The notes: generated from the letters alone by a model not told the origin. Shown: positions 41,788 to 52,268, numbered from the stretch's first letter. The stretch is DNA of 64,000 nt from Vibrio aestuarianus (GCF_012395185.1 NZ_JAAZTU010000002.1:100756-164755), one strand, 5' to 3'. Program-made: numbers and translations.

Positions 41788-42608
41788 TAAATACCATCAC
41801 CACCGATAAAGCTTTGCGAGCGACCATTAAACTGCTGATCCATATCTAAAGAAGGCTTATCGGTTTGCGGACGACCGACAATTTTAGCCGGAACGCCAGC
41901 TACCGTGGTATGTGGGGGAACCGCTTGCAGTACCACAGAGCAAGAACCAATTTTAGCCCCCTCACCCACTTCAATATTGCCTAGAATTTTGGCACCAGCA
42001 CCAATCATCACACCTTCACGAATTTTCGGGTGACGATCACCACATTCTTTACCTGTACCGCCAAGTGTCACATCCTGCAAAATTGAGACATCATTTTCCA
42101 CCACAGCGGTTTCACCAATCACAATACCTGTCGCGTGATCCAACATAATACCGCGACCAATTCGAGCTGCTGGATGAATATCGACCTGACAAGCCACTGA
42201 GATTTGATTTTGGAAATAAGTTGCCAAAGCGACACGCCCTTGTTTCCATAACCAATTGGCAACACGATATCCTTGCAATGCATGATAGCCTTTCAGGTAA
42301 AGCAGAGGCATCGAGTACATAGAAACCGCAGGGTCACGATTAACCGTCGCGCAAATATCACACGCCGCCGCTTCGGTGATGCTGCAATCAGCGGCAAAAG
42401 CTTCTTCAACCACCTCACGTACTGCCATGGCTGGCATCGACGCAGTGTTCAGCTTATTGGCTAATATGTAGCTCAGTGCTGAACTTAAGCTATCATGCTT
42501 GATGATGGTGGCATGATAAAAGCTAGCCAGCATCGGTTCTTGTTCTGATTGCTCACGTGCCTCTTTGACTATCGCTTGCCAAACTTTGAATTTTTCGCAA
42601 TGTTTCAT
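41787..42608 (-). CDS. cysE: Serine O-acetyltransferase CysE
   Basis: A 273-residue enzyme that makes O-acetylserine for cysteine synthesis. A helical N-terminal domain (~1-140) precedes a left-handed parallel beta-helix with hexapeptide repeats. The catalytic H-A-T-G-I-V-I-G-E-T is near residue 158, and D-V-T-L-G-G-T-G follows. The C-terminal tail ends in isoleucine, as expected for docking into CysK. It is the last gene in the secB-gpsA-cysE direction. Confidence 0.96.
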   Translation of the reverse strand: MKHCEKFKVWQAIVKEAREQSEQEPMLASFYHATIIKHDSLSSALSYILANKLNTASMPAMAVREVVEEAFAADCSITEAAACDICATVNRDPAVSMYSMPLLYLKGYHALQGYRVANWLWKQGRVALATYFQNQISVACQVDIHPAARIGRGIMLDHATGIVIGETAVVENDVSILQDVTLGGTGKECGDRHPKIREGVMIGAGAKILGNIEVGEGAKIGSCSVVLQAVPPHTTVAGVPAKIVGRPQTDKPSLDMDQQFNGRSQSFIGGDGI

Positions 42609-42700
42609 CGTTGGTTCATTACCCTTACCAATTCAATCCCTAGAGCGTCAATGTAGATTGCCGTGCGATGAGTCTCCTCACCGATACTATGGGCAATGAA

Positions 42701-43729
42701 TTATCGTTCCGCTTTTTTATCGCGTGCCAGCAGATCTTGAGCCGCCATACGTGCATCTTTACCTTGATACAACACTTGATAGATTTGTTCAACTATTGGC
42801 ATCTCAACACCCATTCGCTGTGCTAGCACCCATACTTCTTTAGTATTACGGTAACCTTCAACCACTTGGCCAATTTCTTGTTGAGCAGTATCCACCTCTT
42901 TGCCTTGTCCCAATGCTAAACCAAAACGACGGTTGCGTGATTGGTTATCAGTACAAGTCAGTACTAAATCGCCTAACCCAGCCATGCCCATAAAGGTTTC
43001 CGGCTGTGCCCCTAGCGCAGCACCAAGGCGACACATTTCCGCCAAACCGCGAGTGATTAACGCTGTACGGGCATTGGCACCAAAACCGATACCATCAGAC
43101 ATCCCGGCTCCAATTGCTATCACATTCTTAACCGCACCACCTAATTGCATGCCGATAAAATCACTATTGGCATAAACTCGAAACGTTTTGCTACAGTGGA
43201 TTTTTTCTTGCAGCTCTTTCACAAACTGCTCATCAGGCGACGCAACAGAAATTGCAGTAGGCATGCCCATCGCTAGCTCTTTGGCAAACGTTGGACCAGA
43301 CAATACCGCTAATGAATAATGATCGCCTATCACATCGTGTGCTACATCTTTCAATAAACGTCCAGTTTCCGGCTCCAACCCTTTGGTTGCCCAGCAGATC
43401 CGAGAGTTCTCTCTCAAATGCGGTTTGAGACTCTTCAAGACAATACCAAACACATGACTTGGTACCACAACCAATAGATCTCGGCTCGCTTGCACCGCTT
43501 TTTGTAAATCAGACTCGATAATTAGTGACAGTGGAAAATCAATATTGGGCAAAAACTCATGGTTAGCACGATCAGCCTCAAGGCGAGCCATATGCTCAAC
43601 TTCATGTCCCCAAAGAACAACATTTGCGCCATTACGCGCCAGAGAAATCGCCAGAGATGTACCGTAAGAACCAGCACCAATCACTGTCATTGCAATCTCT
43701 TTGCCGTAAATACTTTTAGGATCTGTCAT
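42701..43729 (-). CDS. gpsA: Glycerol-3-phosphate dehydrogenase [NAD(P)+] GpsA
   Basis: A 342-residue cytoplasmic enzyme that reduces DHAP to sn-glycerol 3-phosphate for phospholipid synthesis. The Rossmann motif V-I-G-A-G-S-Y-G-T is near residue 16, the catalytic lysine is in Q-L-G-G-A-V-K-N-V, and the substrate site is in G-F-G-A-N-A-R-T-A. Two ATGs four codons apart (43741 and 43729) are possible and neither has a strong SD; I give the inner one. The secB-gpsA-cysE order is conserved. Confidence 0.93.
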   Translation of the reverse strand: MTDPKSIYGKEIAMTVIGAGSYGTSLAISLARNGANVVLWGHEVEHMARLEADRANHEFLPNIDFPLSLIIESDLQKAVQASRDLLVVVPSHVFGIVLKSLKPHLRENSRICWATKGLEPETGRLLKDVAHDVIGDHYSLAVLSGPTFAKELAMGMPTAISVASPDEQFVKELQEKIHCSKTFRVYANSDFIGMQLGGAVKNVIAIGAGMSDGIGFGANARTALITRGLAEMCRLGAALGAQPETFMGMAGLGDLVLTCTDNQSRNRRFGLALGQGKEVDTAQQEIGQVVEGYRNTKEVWVLAQRMGVEMPIVEQIYQVLYQGKDARMAAQDLLARDKKAER

Positions 43730-43905
43730 TGTTTCGCCCATTAACTATTAGTGTATTTATTTTATACCTAAACCATTTTCAGTGTTGCTCTTAAACAATT
43801 TATAAAATGGCTTAGGTATCATTCTGCTGATGCTGCTTACCATTTATTAGCCTTGGGCAGTCAAACAAACTAAGCCTTGGTAATAAAAATTAAACAGAGA
43901 CAAAT

Positions 43906-43954
43906 AAAAAATGCACATCGCACCGTCAGTCTTTGGGATGCTTTGTGCATTTTT
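43906..43954 (-). terminator. Long-loop terminator after secB
   Basis: A perfect 11-bp stem (aaaaatgcaca/tgtgcattttt) encloses a 27-base loop. On the minus strand it is followed by tttttatttg, 56 bases after the secB stop. It separates secB from gpsA, implying that gpsA has its own promoter in 43730-43905. Confidence 0.8.
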
Positions 43955-44009
43955 AATAATTAAGAGCCGTGAAAATAAACCGCCCCTTAAATGCTAACGC
44001 TGATAGCGA

Positions 44010-44477
44010 TTAAGCCTCAGCTTGTTCACCTTGAGACGCTTGCTGTTGTAGATAGTTCATAAACAATGCATCAAAGTTAACTGGTGCAAGGTTAAGTTGT
44101 GGGAATGTACCCTTAACCACCAAGCTAGAAATAGTTTCACGAGCGTATGGGAATAGAATGTTAGGGCAGAATGCACCTAAACAATGAGCCAATTGGCCTG
44201 CTTCCATTTTATCTGCAGTGAAGATACCACCTTGTTGAACTTCGCATAGGAATGCGTTTTCTTCAGCATTTTTTACAGTAACCGTTAGACGCAGCACAAC
44301 TTCGTATACACCTTCACCAAGCTCACGGCTTTGAGTGTCTAGATCCAGCTTCACATCTGGATTCCACTCTTTTTGAAACATCGTTGGTGAGTTTGGAGCT
44401 TCAAAAGAAACATCTTTTAGGAAGATACGTTGAATTGCGAAATTTTGTTGTGCGTCTTGTTGTGCTGCTTCAGCCAT
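44010..44477 (-). CDS. secB: Protein-export chaperone SecB
   Basis: A 155-residue cytosolic chaperone that holds precursors unfolded and passes them to SecA. The beta-rich core includes [10 protein letters not shown], the helix [14 protein letters not shown] and the [12 protein letters not shown] block. The N-terminal Ala/Gln-rich stretch and an E-Q-A-E-A tail are normal. It follows the rhodanese gene by 168 bp. The grxC gene that sits between them in E. coli is absent here. Confidence 0.96.
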   Translation of the reverse strand: MAEAAQQDAQQNFAIQRIFLKDVSFEAPNSPTMFQKEWNPDVKLDLDTQSRELGEGVYEVVLRLTVTVKNAEENAFLCEVQQGGIFTADKMEAGQLAHCLGAFCPNILFPYARETISSLVVKGTFPQLNLAPVNFDALFMNYLQQQASQGEQAEA

Positions 44478-44645
44478 TGTTTAATCCTTAAATACTTACA
44501 AATTCTGTGTTGTCTTGAGACTAACCGAGCTAATTTTGAATGACTAGATGAACTCACTATTACGTGGAAAACATCACAACTCTTCAGGTTAAATGATGAA
44601 TTTTCACTCAAGCAAGTTCAATTCTAGAGAACCACTGTCAGTGAA

Positions 44646-45080
44646 TTACTTCTTGCCGCGAACCAATGGTAGGTTAGCTTCATTCCAAGCAACCAAACCG
44701 CTTTTCAATAGATTCACGTTTTCAAAACCAGCTTTAGCGAGTAAGTTTGCACTCTCTTGCGCAGTTTGACCCGTTTTGCATACAACAATGATTGGGTCTG
44801 ACTTGCGATTTTCAAGGCTAGCAAAGTTACCTGCTTTAATATCCGACGGTAAAATGTGAACCGCATCAGTTATATGACCTTTTTTGAACTCTTCTTTAGA
44901 GCGAATATCAACAACCACACCATTGTCACGATTCATCAGATAAGTGGTTTGTGCTGCGGTGATTTCTTTGTATGCCGCAGTGGTCGATTTTACGATGCTC
45001 ATAATTAAGGCAACGAGAATACCTACCCATGCCAAAGATAGAATCATATTTTGTTGGAAAAACTCGATGTACTCTTGCAT
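44646..45080 (-). CDS. Membrane-anchored rhodanese-like protein (YibN type)
   Basis: A 144-residue protein with an N-terminal membrane helix (~residues 12-30) and a single rhodanese domain (~45-140). The active-site loop has the cysteine in V-V-C-K-T-G-Q-T-A-Q and the start block D-I-R-S-K-E-E-F-K-K-G-H-I. Rhodaneses move sulfane sulfur; the acceptor is unknown. Its place upstream of secB matches yibN of E. coli. Confidence 0.9.
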   Translation of the reverse strand: MQEYIEFFQQNMILSLAWVGILVALIMSIVKSTTAAYKEITAAQTTYLMNRDNGVVVDIRSKEEFKKGHITDAVHILPSDIKAGNFASLENRKSDPIIVVCKTGQTAQESANLLAKAGFENVNLLKSGLVAWNEANLPLVRGKK

Positions 45081-45230
45081 ATGTTGTGCTCTTGCAATGT
45101 GGGCTTAAAAACAGACAAGGAGTATAGCGAGGTTGAAGGCATGACGCGAGTGCTTAGACGGCAGAATAAACAAGTGTTGCATTTTTCCTCATTCATCAAG
45201 AGTGAATGAAGAAAAATACCGAGATTCAAA

Positions 45231-46205
45231 TTAAGCAATTGGAAATGGGAAAGCCGTCACTTTATCGATGTGATCTTGGCCAAGAGCCAACATAATCAAG
45301 CGATCAATCCCTAAAGCCACACCTGCACATGCAGGTAAGCCCGCTTTTAATGCTTCAATTAAATGATAGTCAATAGGCTGCTCGGCAAGTCCCATCGCGT
45401 AGCGTTTTTGGTTATCCGCTTCAAAACGTGCCAATTGCTCTTGTGGGTTATCCAGCTCATGAAAACCGTTAGCAAGCTCAATCCCTTTAAAATAGACTTC
45501 GAAGCGATCCGCAACACGAGGATCTTGCACATTAATTTTTGCCAATGCCGCTTGAGAGGCGGGGAAATCATAAACAAATGCGGGCGCTTGTTGACCAATT
45601 TTCGGTTCAATGCCGATACTAAATAGCAGCTGTAATAACGTATCTCGCTCTTCTTCTGGCTGCGCAATATCGTTCAGACCAAGCGTACTAGCAACGCGTT
45701 TAAGCTCCGTCATCGAAGCATCTAAAGGACAAACACCGAGCACTTGAATAAAGGCTTGCTGATAAGTCATGCGTTCAGCCATCGCACATTGCAGAACAAG
45801 CTGCAACAACGTATCCATTTCATCCATAAGATCATGGTGGTTAAACCCAATTCGATACCATTCCAAGAGGGTAAATTCTGGGTTGTGGTATCGGCCGTTC
45901 TCTTCATTACGAAATGCTTTATTGATTTGATAAATAGAGCCACTACCCGCCGCCAACAAACGCTTCATATGAAACTCAGGGCTAGTCATAAAATGCAATC
46001 GACGCCCATCAGCGTAACCAGGGCCAATAAACTCTGTTTCAAAGGTTTGCAGATGGATATCAGTCACCGTGGCGTGACTCATCGCAGGAGTGTCGACTTC
46101 CAGCACGTCTCGTTCATCAAAGAATTGTCGGATCTGCTTGATGAGGCAGGCTCTTTGTCGCAGTTGTTGAATTGATGCGGTTGGCATCCAGTGTTGTTTG
46201 CTCAT
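45231..46205 (-). CDS. epmA: Elongation factor P lysine ligase EpmA
   Basis: A 324-residue class-II lysyl-tRNA-synthetase-like enzyme without an anticodon domain. It attaches beta-lysine to Lys34 of EF-P. Motif 2 is [16 protein letters not shown] and motif 3 is G-V-A-L-G-I-D-R-L. The start at 46205 (M-S-K-Q-H-W) matches the family; the frame is open 11 codons further upstream. Its partners efp and epmB lie 4 kb away in this window. It is divergent from frdA. Confidence 0.95.
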   Translation of the reverse strand: MSKQHWMPTASIQQLRQRACLIKQIRQFFDERDVLEVDTPAMSHATVTDIHLQTFETEFIGPGYADGRRLHFMTSPEFHMKRLLAAGSGSIYQINKAFRNEENGRYHNPEFTLLEWYRIGFNHHDLMDEMDTLLQLVLQCAMAERMTYQQAFIQVLGVCPLDASMTELKRVASTLGLNDIAQPEEERDTLLQLLFSIGIEPKIGQQAPAFVYDFPASQAALAKINVQDPRVADRFEVYFKGIELANGFHELDNPQEQLARFEADNQKRYAMGLAEQPIDYHLIEALKAGLPACAGVALGIDRLIMLALGQDHIDKVTAFPFPIA

Positions 46206-46273
46206 TTTTTGACTGATACACAAGTTGAAGTAAGGCAAATTCTACTCTGCTAAGAGCAAATTCCCAATCCGTA

Positions 46274-46289
46274 CGTGATTATTATCACA
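46274..46289. promoter_or_regulatory. CRP/FNR-like site between epmA and frdA
   Basis: cgtgattattatcaca matches CRP TGTGA-N6-TCACA with a single mismatch. Its core gtgat-tatt-atcac also matches FNR TTGAT-N4-ATCAA at 12 of 14 positions ignoring spacer. It is 165 bp upstream of frdA and 69 bp upstream of epmA. FNR activation and catabolite control of frd operons are established; which protein binds here is inference. Confidence 0.55.
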
Positions 46290-46453
46290 CAAAGAAAAAT
46301 AATTATGCTTACACTTGCACTTCCGAAGCAAAAACCTAACAGAATCAATTTTTTCCTAACTAACCTCTTCTACACTAGCAGCACCCAAAGTAAGGCTTAT
46401 TAGCTTTTAATTATAACAAGCGGAATTTCCGCATCACTCACTGGAGGATAACT

Positions 46454-48268
46454 GTGCAAATTATCACCACAGATATCGCAGTCATCGGCGCAGGCGGCGC
46501 TGGTCTTCGTACTGCAATTGCAGCAGCTGAAGCAAACCCTGATTTAGAAGTCGCTCTGATTTCAAAAGTCTATCCAATGCGTTCTCATACGGTCGCAGCA
46601 GAAGGTGGCTCAGCGGCAGTTATCAAGGAAGAAGATAGCCTAGATAACCACTTCAACGATACCGTTGGCGGAGGTGACTGGCTATGTGAACAGGATGTTG
46701 TTGAATACTTTGTTGCCAATTCGACGCGCGAAATGGTGCAAATGGAGCAATGGGGCTGCCCATGGAGCCGTAAAGAAAATGGTGAAGTCAACGTACGCCG
46801 CTTTGGTGGTATGAAAGTTGAACGCACCTGGTTTGCGGCAGATAAAACCGGCTTCCACATGCTTCACACCCTCTTCCAAACTTCAATGAAATATCCACAA
46901 ATCAACCGCTTTGATGAGTACTTTGTGGTTGATCTGCTTGTTGAAGACGGTGAAGTACAAGGCCTTATCGCCATTCACATGTCTGAAGGTGAATTGGTTA
47001 CTATTAAAGCGAAATCTGTTGTATTGGCAACCGGTGGCGCAGGCCGTGTTTACCACTGTAATACCAATGGCGGTATCGTAACAGGTGACGGCATGGCGAT
47101 GGCTTATCGTCACGGTGTTCCTCTGCGCGATATGGAATTTGTTCAATACCACCCAACAGGCTTACCGGGTACTGGTATTTTGATGACCGAAGGTTGTCGT
47201 GGTGAAGGCGGTATTATCGTCAACAAAAATGGCTACCGTTATCTGCAAGATTACGGCATGGGCCCTGAAACTCCCGTTGGTCAGCCAAAAAACAAATATA
47301 TGGAACTGGGTCCTCGCGATAAAGTTTCTCAAGCGTTCTGGCATGAACAGCAAAAAGGCAACACTATCAAACACCCACTGGGTGATGTAGTGCATCTTGA
47401 CCTTCGCCACCTAGGTGAAGAGTACTTACAAGAACGTCTACCGTTCATTTGTGAGCTAGCTAAAGCTTACGTCAATGTCGACCCAGCCAAAGAGCCGATC
47501 CCAATTCGCCCTACCGTGCACTACACCATGGGTGGTATTGAGACCGATGGTCAATGCGAAACGCGTATTAAAGGCCTATTTGCGGTCGGCGAATGTGCAT
47601 CCGTTGGTCTTCATGGTGCAAACCGCTTAGGTTCAAACTCTCTTGCTGAATTCGTGGTATTTGGCCGCGTTGCTGGTGAACAAGCGGTGAAACGTGCTGC
47701 TGAGTTTAAAGGTTGGAACGATGAATCTATCGCTAAACAAGTGAAAACGGTTGAAGAGCGTATTGCTGCCTTGATGAACCAAGAAGGCGATGAAAACTGG
47801 GCCACTATCCGTACTGAAATGGGTCACACCATGGAAGCAGGTTGTGGTATCTACCGCCAAGAAGATTTAATGCAAGCGACGATCGATAAAATCACCGAGC
47901 TTAAAGAGCGTTACAAGCGCATCAGCATCAAAGATAAAGGCAAAGTATTCAACACTGACTTGCTTTACGCGATTGAAGTTGGCTACGGCTTAGAAGTTGC
48001 CGAAGCGATGGCGCACTCTGCGATTTTACGTAAAGAGTCTCGTGGTGCTCACCAACGTTTGGATGAAGGTTGTACAGAGCGTGATGACGTCAACTTCCTG
48101 AAACACTCTTTGGCTTTCTACCAACCAGATGCAGCGCCAACCATCGATTACAGCGATGTGAAAATCACCAAGTCACAACCGAAAGCGCGTCTATATGGTG
48201 AAGCCGCAGAACAAGCGGCCGCGGCAGAAAAAGCTGCCGAAGACAAACGCGCAGAGGAGCAAAAATAA
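46454..48268 (+). CDS. frdA: Fumarate reductase flavoprotein subunit FrdA
   Basis: A 604-residue FAD subunit that reduces fumarate to succinate in anaerobic respiration. The dinucleotide fold is I-G-A-G-G-A-G-L near residue 12, and the histidine that carries covalent FAD is in S-H-T-V-A-A-E-G-G. Active-site H-P-T-G and the R-G-E-G-G motif are present. The Ala/Glu/Lys-rich C-terminus is low-complexity. The start is GTG with an ideal SD (ggagg) seven bases upstream. The gene's stop overlaps the frdB start by one base. Confidence 0.96.
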   Translation: MQIITTDIAVIGAGGAGLRTAIAAAEANPDLEVALISKVYPMRSHTVAAEGGSAAVIKEEDSLDNHFNDTVGGGDWLCEQDVVEYFVANSTREMVQMEQWGCPWSRKENGEVNVRRFGGMKVERTWFAADKTGFHMLHTLFQTSMKYPQINRFDEYFVVDLLVEDGEVQGLIAIHMSEGELVTIKAKSVVLATGGAGRVYHCNTNGGIVTGDGMAMAYRHGVPLRDMEFVQYHPTGLPGTGILMTEGCRGEGGIIVNKNGYRYLQDYGMGPETPVGQPKNKYMELGPRDKVSQAFWHEQQKGNTIKHPLGDVVHLDLRHLGEEYLQERLPFICELAKAYVNVDPAKEPIPIRPTVHYTMGGIETDGQCETRIKGLFAVGECASVGLHGANRLGSNSLAEFVVFGRVAGEQAVKRAAEFKGWNDESIAKQVKTVEERIAALMNQEGDENWATIRTEMGHTMEAGCGIYRQEDLMQATIDKITELKERYKRISIKDKGKVFNTDLLYAIEVGYGLEVAEAMAHSAILRKESRGAHQRLDEGCTERDDVNFLKHSLAFYQPDAAPTIDYSDVKITKSQPKARLYGEAAEQAAAAEKAAEDKRAEEQK

Positions 48269-49041
48269 TGTCAGCAAATCGTATTCAAAAAGTAGATATT
48301 TTACGCTACGACCCAGAAGCGGATGCTGAGCCGCATCTACAAGCCTTTGAAGTACCCTTTGATGAAACCATGTCAGTACTCGACGCCATTGGCTACATCA
48401 AAGATCACCTAGATAAAGACCTCTCTTACCGTTGGTCTTGCCGCATGGCGATTTGTGGTTCATGTGGTGTGATGGTGAATGGTGTACCAAAACTGGCTTG
48501 TAAGAGTTTCCTACGTGACTACCCGAATGGGGTGAAGATTGAGCCATTAGCCAACTTCCCTATCGAAAAAGATTTAATTGTTGATATGACGCCGTTCATC
48601 GAACGTCTTGAAGCGATTAAACCTTACATCATCGGTAACGATCGTAAGCCTGAAGATGGCACCAACCTGCAAACGCCAGAGCAAATGGCGAAATACAAAC
48701 AGTTCGCAGGCTGCATCAACTGTGGTCTTTGCTACGCGGCTTGCCCTCAGTTTGGTCTAAACCCTGAGTTCATTGGCCCTGCAGCATTAACACTTGCGCA
48801 TCGCTATAACTTAGACAGCCGTGATAATGGTAAAGCTGAACGTATGAAGCTTATCAATGGTGATAATGGTGCTTGGGGTTGTACCTTTGTTGGTTATTGC
48901 TCTGAGGTCTGCCCGAAACACGTAGACCCAGCAGCAGCAGTAAACCAAGGTAAAGTAGAGTCTTCGATGGATTTTGTCATTGCGATGCTAAAACCTGACG
49001 GTTCAACTAGCCATTCAGACAAAGATTCAGGGGAGGCGTAA
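48268..49041 (+). CDS. frdB: Fumarate reductase iron-sulfur subunit FrdB
   Basis: A 257-residue electron-transfer subunit. The plant-type [2Fe-2S] cysteines are in [10 protein letters not shown] and the following K-L-A-C. The [4Fe-4S] and [3Fe-4S] cysteines are in [12 protein letters not shown] and [12 protein letters not shown]. It carries electrons from quinol at FrdCD to FrdA. The sequence is complete and tightly packed in the operon. Confidence 0.97.
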   Translation: MSANRIQKVDILRYDPEADAEPHLQAFEVPFDETMSVLDAIGYIKDHLDKDLSYRWSCRMAICGSCGVMVNGVPKLACKSFLRDYPNGVKIEPLANFPIEKDLIVDMTPFIERLEAIKPYIIGNDRKPEDGTNLQTPEQMAKYKQFAGCINCGLCYAACPQFGLNPEFIGPAALTLAHRYNLDSRDNGKAERMKLINGDNGAWGCTFVGYCSEVCPKHVDPAAAVNQGKVESSMDFVIAMLKPDGSTSHSDKDSGEA

Positions 49042-49043
49042 TC

Positions 49044-49427
49044 ATGAGTAACCGTAAACCTTACGTACGTGAAATGAAGCGTACTTGGTGGAAAGATCAT
49101 CCTTTCTACCGCTTCTACATGATGCGTGAAGCCACTGTTTTACCTTTGATTCTATTTACCCTATTCCTAACTTTCGGTTTGGGTTGTTTGGTCAAGGGCC
49201 CTGAAGCGTGGCAAGGCTGGCTAAGCTTTATGGCAAACCCAATTGTGGTTGCCATCAACATCGTCGCTTTAGCGGGCAGTTTACTGCATGCTCAAACCTT
49301 CTTCAGCATGATGCCGCAAGTAATGCCTATTCGTCTGAAAGGTAAGTTGGTCGACAAAAAAATCATCGTACTCACTCAGTGGGCAGCGGTTGCGTTTATT
49401 TCTCTCATCGTTCTGATTGTGGTGTAA
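49044..49427 (+). CDS. frdC: Fumarate reductase membrane anchor FrdC
   Basis: A 127-residue inner-membrane subunit with three hydrophobic segments (~27-50, ~62-85 and ~105-127). The conserved N-terminal basic stretch R-K-P-Y-V-R-E-M-K-R-T-W-W ends at the first helix. With FrdD it anchors FrdAB and forms the quinol site. It starts two bases after the frdB stop. Confidence 0.95.
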   Translation: MSNRKPYVREMKRTWWKDHPFYRFYMMREATVLPLILFTLFLTFGLGCLVKGPEAWQGWLSFMANPIVVAINIVALAGSLLHAQTFFSMMPQVMPIRLKGKLVDKKIIVLTQWAAVAFISLIVLIVV

Positions 49428-49439
49428 GGAGCTTATAGT

Positions 49440-49817
49440 ATGAATAACAATTATAAGGTAAATCGCACCCCAAAACGTTCTGACGAACCAGTGTGGTGGG
49501 GGCTATTTGGTGCTGGTGGTACATGGTTTGCTATGATCACGCCAATCACTATTTTAGTGTTGGGTATTCTAGCGCCACTCGGTATTATTGACGAACAAGC
49601 TATGAGCTATGAACGTGTTGCAAACTTTGCAACTAGCATTATCGGTGCACTGTTCATCATTGGCACATTAGCGTTACCAATGTGGCATGCCATGCACCGT
49701 GTTCACCACGGTATGCATGACTTAAAATTCCATACTGGCATCGTTGGTAAAATTGCTTGTTACGCTTTTGCTGGTTTAATCTCAGCCCTAGCGGTTGTAT
49801 TTATCTTCATGATTTAA
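49440..49817 (+). CDS. frdD: Fumarate reductase membrane anchor FrdD
   Basis: A 125-residue inner-membrane subunit with three hydrophobic helices (~20-45, ~60-80 and ~98-125). It has the conserved histidine-rich loop [12 protein letters not shown]. This heme-free type D anchor pairs with FrdC. It lies 12 bp after frdC, is the last frd gene, and is followed by a strong terminator. Confidence 0.95.
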   Translation: MNNNYKVNRTPKRSDEPVWWGLFGAGGTWFAMITPITILVLGILAPLGIIDEQAMSYERVANFATSIIGALFIIGTLALPMWHAMHRVHHGMHDLKFHTGIVGKIACYAFAGLISALAVVFIFMI

Positions 49818-49840
49818 TCCAACATCAATGCGATAAAAGC

Positions 49841-49872
49841 AAAAAAGCTGATGAGAAATCATCAGCTTTTTT
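49841..49872 (+). terminator. Terminator after frdD
   Basis: A perfect stem (aaaaaagctgatga/tcatcagctttttt, loop gaaa) with a T-run, 24 bases after the frdD stop. Confidence 0.93.
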
Positions 49873-49914
49873 ATTTGTTTGTCGTTCACTGTAAATATCA
49901 AATAGTTCAGCGAC

Positions 49915-49938
49915 AAAAAAGGCCGCAACCGCGACCTT
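49915..49938 (-). terminator. Terminator after efp
   Basis: On the minus strand aaggtcgc/gcggcctt (one G-U pair) is followed by tttttgtcg, about 20 bases after the efp stop. Confidence 0.85.
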
Positions 49939-49957
49939 CTTATCGTTAAGTAATGAT

Positions 49958-50524
49958 TTACTTAACACGACCTACATATTCACCAGAACGAGTATCAACT
50001 TTGATCACTTCGCCAATGGTAATGAATAGTGGAACGCGAACTACAGCACCAGTCGTCAATGTTGCTGGTTTGCCACCCGTCCCCTGAGTGTCACCTTTTA
50101 GGCCTGGATCGGTTTCTGCCACTTCTAGCTCAACAAAGTTTGGTGGTGTAACCGCAATTGGGTTACCGTTCCAAAGTGTTAACATACAAGTGTTGTTTTC
50201 TACCAACCACTTAGCGCTATCACCAACCGCTTTTGAGTCTGCTGCGATCTGCTCAAAGGTTTCTGCATTCATAAAGTGGTAGAATTCACCGTCGCTATAT
50301 AGATAATCTAGGTCGATATCCATAACGTCAGCCACTTCAACTGAGTCACCCGATTTAAATGTTTTTTCCAGAACTTTGCCAGAAAGCAGTTTACGGATTT
50401 TTACACGGTTGAATGCTTGACCTTTACCTGGTTTCACATACTCGTTTTCGAGAATGACACAAGGCTCATTATCAAGCATAATTTTGAGACCGCCTTTAAA
50501 TTCATTCGTGCTAACAGTAGCCAT
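49958..50524 (-). CDS. efp: Translation elongation factor P
   Basis: A 188-residue factor that rescues ribosomes stalled at polyproline stretches. It has three beta-barrel domains. The modified lysine is Lys34 in V-K-P-G-K-G-Q, i.e. the beta-lysylation type, consistent with epmA and epmB in this window. It is transcribed away from epmB with only 33 bp between the starts, so the two promoters overlap the opposing genes or are very compact. Confidence 0.97.
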   Translation of the reverse strand: MATVSTNEFKGGLKIMLDNEPCVILENEYVKPGKGQAFNRVKIRKLLSGKVLEKTFKSGDSVEVADVMDIDLDYLYSDGEFYHFMNAETFEQIAADSKAVGDSAKWLVENNTCMLTLWNGNPIAVTPPNFVELEVAETDPGLKGDTQGTGGKPATLTTGAVVRVPLFITIGEVIKVDTRSGEYVGRVK

Positions 50525-50557
50525 TTTTTCCTCTTACCATTCTTCGAGTTAAATTCA

Positions 50558-51580
50558 ATGCCGCACATAATAACCCGAAAAGTCGAATCTGTTGAGCAAA
50601 ACTGGCTCCAACAGTTAACGAATGCGATCTCAAACCCTGCAGATTTATTACAAATACTGGAGATCGATCCTTCACTTTGGCAAAACGGCTTTGAAGCTCG
50701 CAAACTTTTCGCCCTCCGAGTCCCACAAAGTTTTATCGAACGTATGGAACAAGGGAATCCTTATGATCCCCTGTTACGCCAAGTGCTTCCGCTCAGCGAA
50801 GAATTTGAATGGCATCAAGGCTATTCTACTGACCCACTTGAAGAGCAAAATAACGCGATTCCAGGCCTGCTGCATAAATACAAAAACCGTGCACTGATGA
50901 TCGTAAAGGGCGGATGTGCAGTGAATTGCCGTTACTGCTTTCGTCGTCACTTTCCCTATCAAGAGAATAAAGGTAACAAAACGATTTGGCAGCAGAGCTT
51001 AGATTATATTGCCGCACACCCTGAATTGAATGAGGTCATATTGTCAGGTGGCGATCCACTGATGGCAAAAGATCACGAGCTTAAATGGCTGATAGAGGCG
51101 ATTAGCCAAATTCCACATATCAAACGCTTACGCATTCACTCACGCTTGCCTGTCGTGATACCGGCGCGTATTACCGACTCATTATGCGAGTTACTACAAG
51201 ATACTCGCTTGCAAGTCATTCTAGTGACTCACATCAACCACGCTAACGAAATCAACCTTGAGCTAAAACAGCAAATGAACCGCCTGCGTGCTATTAATGT
51301 CACCCTACTAAACCAAGGTGTGTTACTGAAAGGGGTCAATGACAGTATCAAAGCGCAAGTTCAATTAAGCGAAACATTATTTGATGCTGGTATCTTGCCC
51401 TATTACCTTCACGTATTAGACAAAGTTCAAGGCGCTGCGCACTTTTTTGTTTCAGATCAACAAGCTAAAGATATTATGGCCGGTGTTATCGAACAAGTTT
51501 CTGGTTACTTAGTTCCTAAATTAACACGAGAAATTGGCGGTCGTTCGAGTAAAACACCGCTCGATTTGCATTTAGAATAG
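50558..51580 (+). CDS. epmB: EF-P beta-lysylation protein EpmB (lysine 2,3-aminomutase family)
   Basis: A 340-residue radical-SAM, PLP enzyme that converts (S)-alpha-lysine to (R)-beta-lysine for EpmA. The [4Fe-4S]-AdoMet cysteines are in C-A-V-N-C-R-Y-C-F-R-R-H near residue 120. The glycine-rich L-S-G-G-D-P-L motif and a C-terminal lysine region for PLP follow. The start is placed at 50558 (M-P-H-I-I-T-R-K); the frame opens 47 codons earlier, over the efp start, but that extension is antisense to efp and unlikely. Confidence 0.94.
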   Translation: MPHIITRKVESVEQNWLQQLTNAISNPADLLQILEIDPSLWQNGFEARKLFALRVPQSFIERMEQGNPYDPLLRQVLPLSEEFEWHQGYSTDPLEEQNNAIPGLLHKYKNRALMIVKGGCAVNCRYCFRRHFPYQENKGNKTIWQQSLDYIAAHPELNEVILSGGDPLMAKDHELKWLIEAISQIPHIKRLRIHSRLPVVIPARITDSLCELLQDTRLQVILVTHINHANEINLELKQQMNRLRAINVTLLNQGVLLKGVNDSIKAQVQLSETLFDAGILPYYLHVLDKVQGAAHFFVSDQQAKDIMAGVIEQVSGYLVPKLTREIGGRSSKTPLDLHLE

Positions 51581-51704
51581 ATAAAAAATGGCACAGACAA
51601 ATCAGAGTCTCTGGCCATAAATTTTGCTTATCTAGACAAACAAAAGCTTTTGTTCGATCAATACCTGCTTTCTCTGCATACTCGACATCTTTTAGGAGGT
51701 CAGT

Positions 51705-52214
51705 ATGCAACCCATCGAACAATTTCTCAATCTCGGACCTTTTAGTTGGCCAGCTCTATTTTGCTGTGCACTCAATGGACTATTAATCGGCATTGAACGC
51801 CAAACTAGGGGTAAGCCGGTAGGCATTCGAACCTCGATATTAATAATTTCTGGTACTTACTTTTTCCTAGCGATGGGGGTAACTTTGTCACCGAATACGC
51901 TCGATCAGGCTCGGGTTCTTGGACAGATCATCACTGGGGTTGGCTTTTTGGGCGCAGGGGTGATGATGACTCAAGATGGTAAGATCCATGGTGTAACCTC
52001 TGCGGCGGTTATTTGGGTACTCGCTTCGCTTGGTTTGATGATTGGTCTTGGGTACTTACAACAATCAGTGATTATCACCATTTTAGTGCTGAGCGTACTT
52101 TATGGAGTAGATAAAGTTGAGAATAGCTTTAAGAGTCTGCGCCGCGGCGTACATCAAAAGTTTCAAAATAGGAAATCATCGCATCTATTAAATAAAAAGC
52201 GTATAGAACAATAA
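51705..52214 (+). CDS. MgtC/SapB-family membrane protein
   Basis: A 169-residue inner-membrane protein with four hydrophobic helices. It has the MgtC signature G-L-L-I-G-I-E-R-Q-x-R-G-K-P-V-G-I-R-T and G-V-G-F-L-G-A-G-V-M. A basic C-terminal tail of about 30 residues replaces the ACT-like domain of full MgtC. Related proteins affect Mg2+ limitation responses or ATP synthase, but no transport is proven. A strong SD (aggaggt) precedes the ATG and a terminator follows. Confidence 0.9.
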   Translation: MQPIEQFLNLGPFSWPALFCCALNGLLIGIERQTRGKPVGIRTSILIISGTYFFLAMGVTLSPNTLDQARVLGQIITGVGFLGAGVMMTQDGKIHGVTSAAVIWVLASLGLMIGLGYLQQSVIITILVLSVLYGVDKVENSFKSLRRGVHQKFQNRKSSHLLNKKRIEQ

Positions 52215-52237
52215 AATAAACAATGGGAATTAGATAG

Positions 52238-52268
52238 AAAATGCCAGAACCTTCATTCTGGCATTTTT
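52238..52268 (+). terminator. Terminator after the MgtC-family gene
   Basis: A perfect 12-bp stem (aaaatgccagaa/ttctggcatttt, loop ccttca) with a T-run, 23 bases after the stop. Confidence 0.93.

Noticed and set aside
50417..50557. N-terminal extension of epmB to 50417
   Set aside because: It is antisense to the efp 5' end and absent from the family; the ATG at 50558 gives the normal length.
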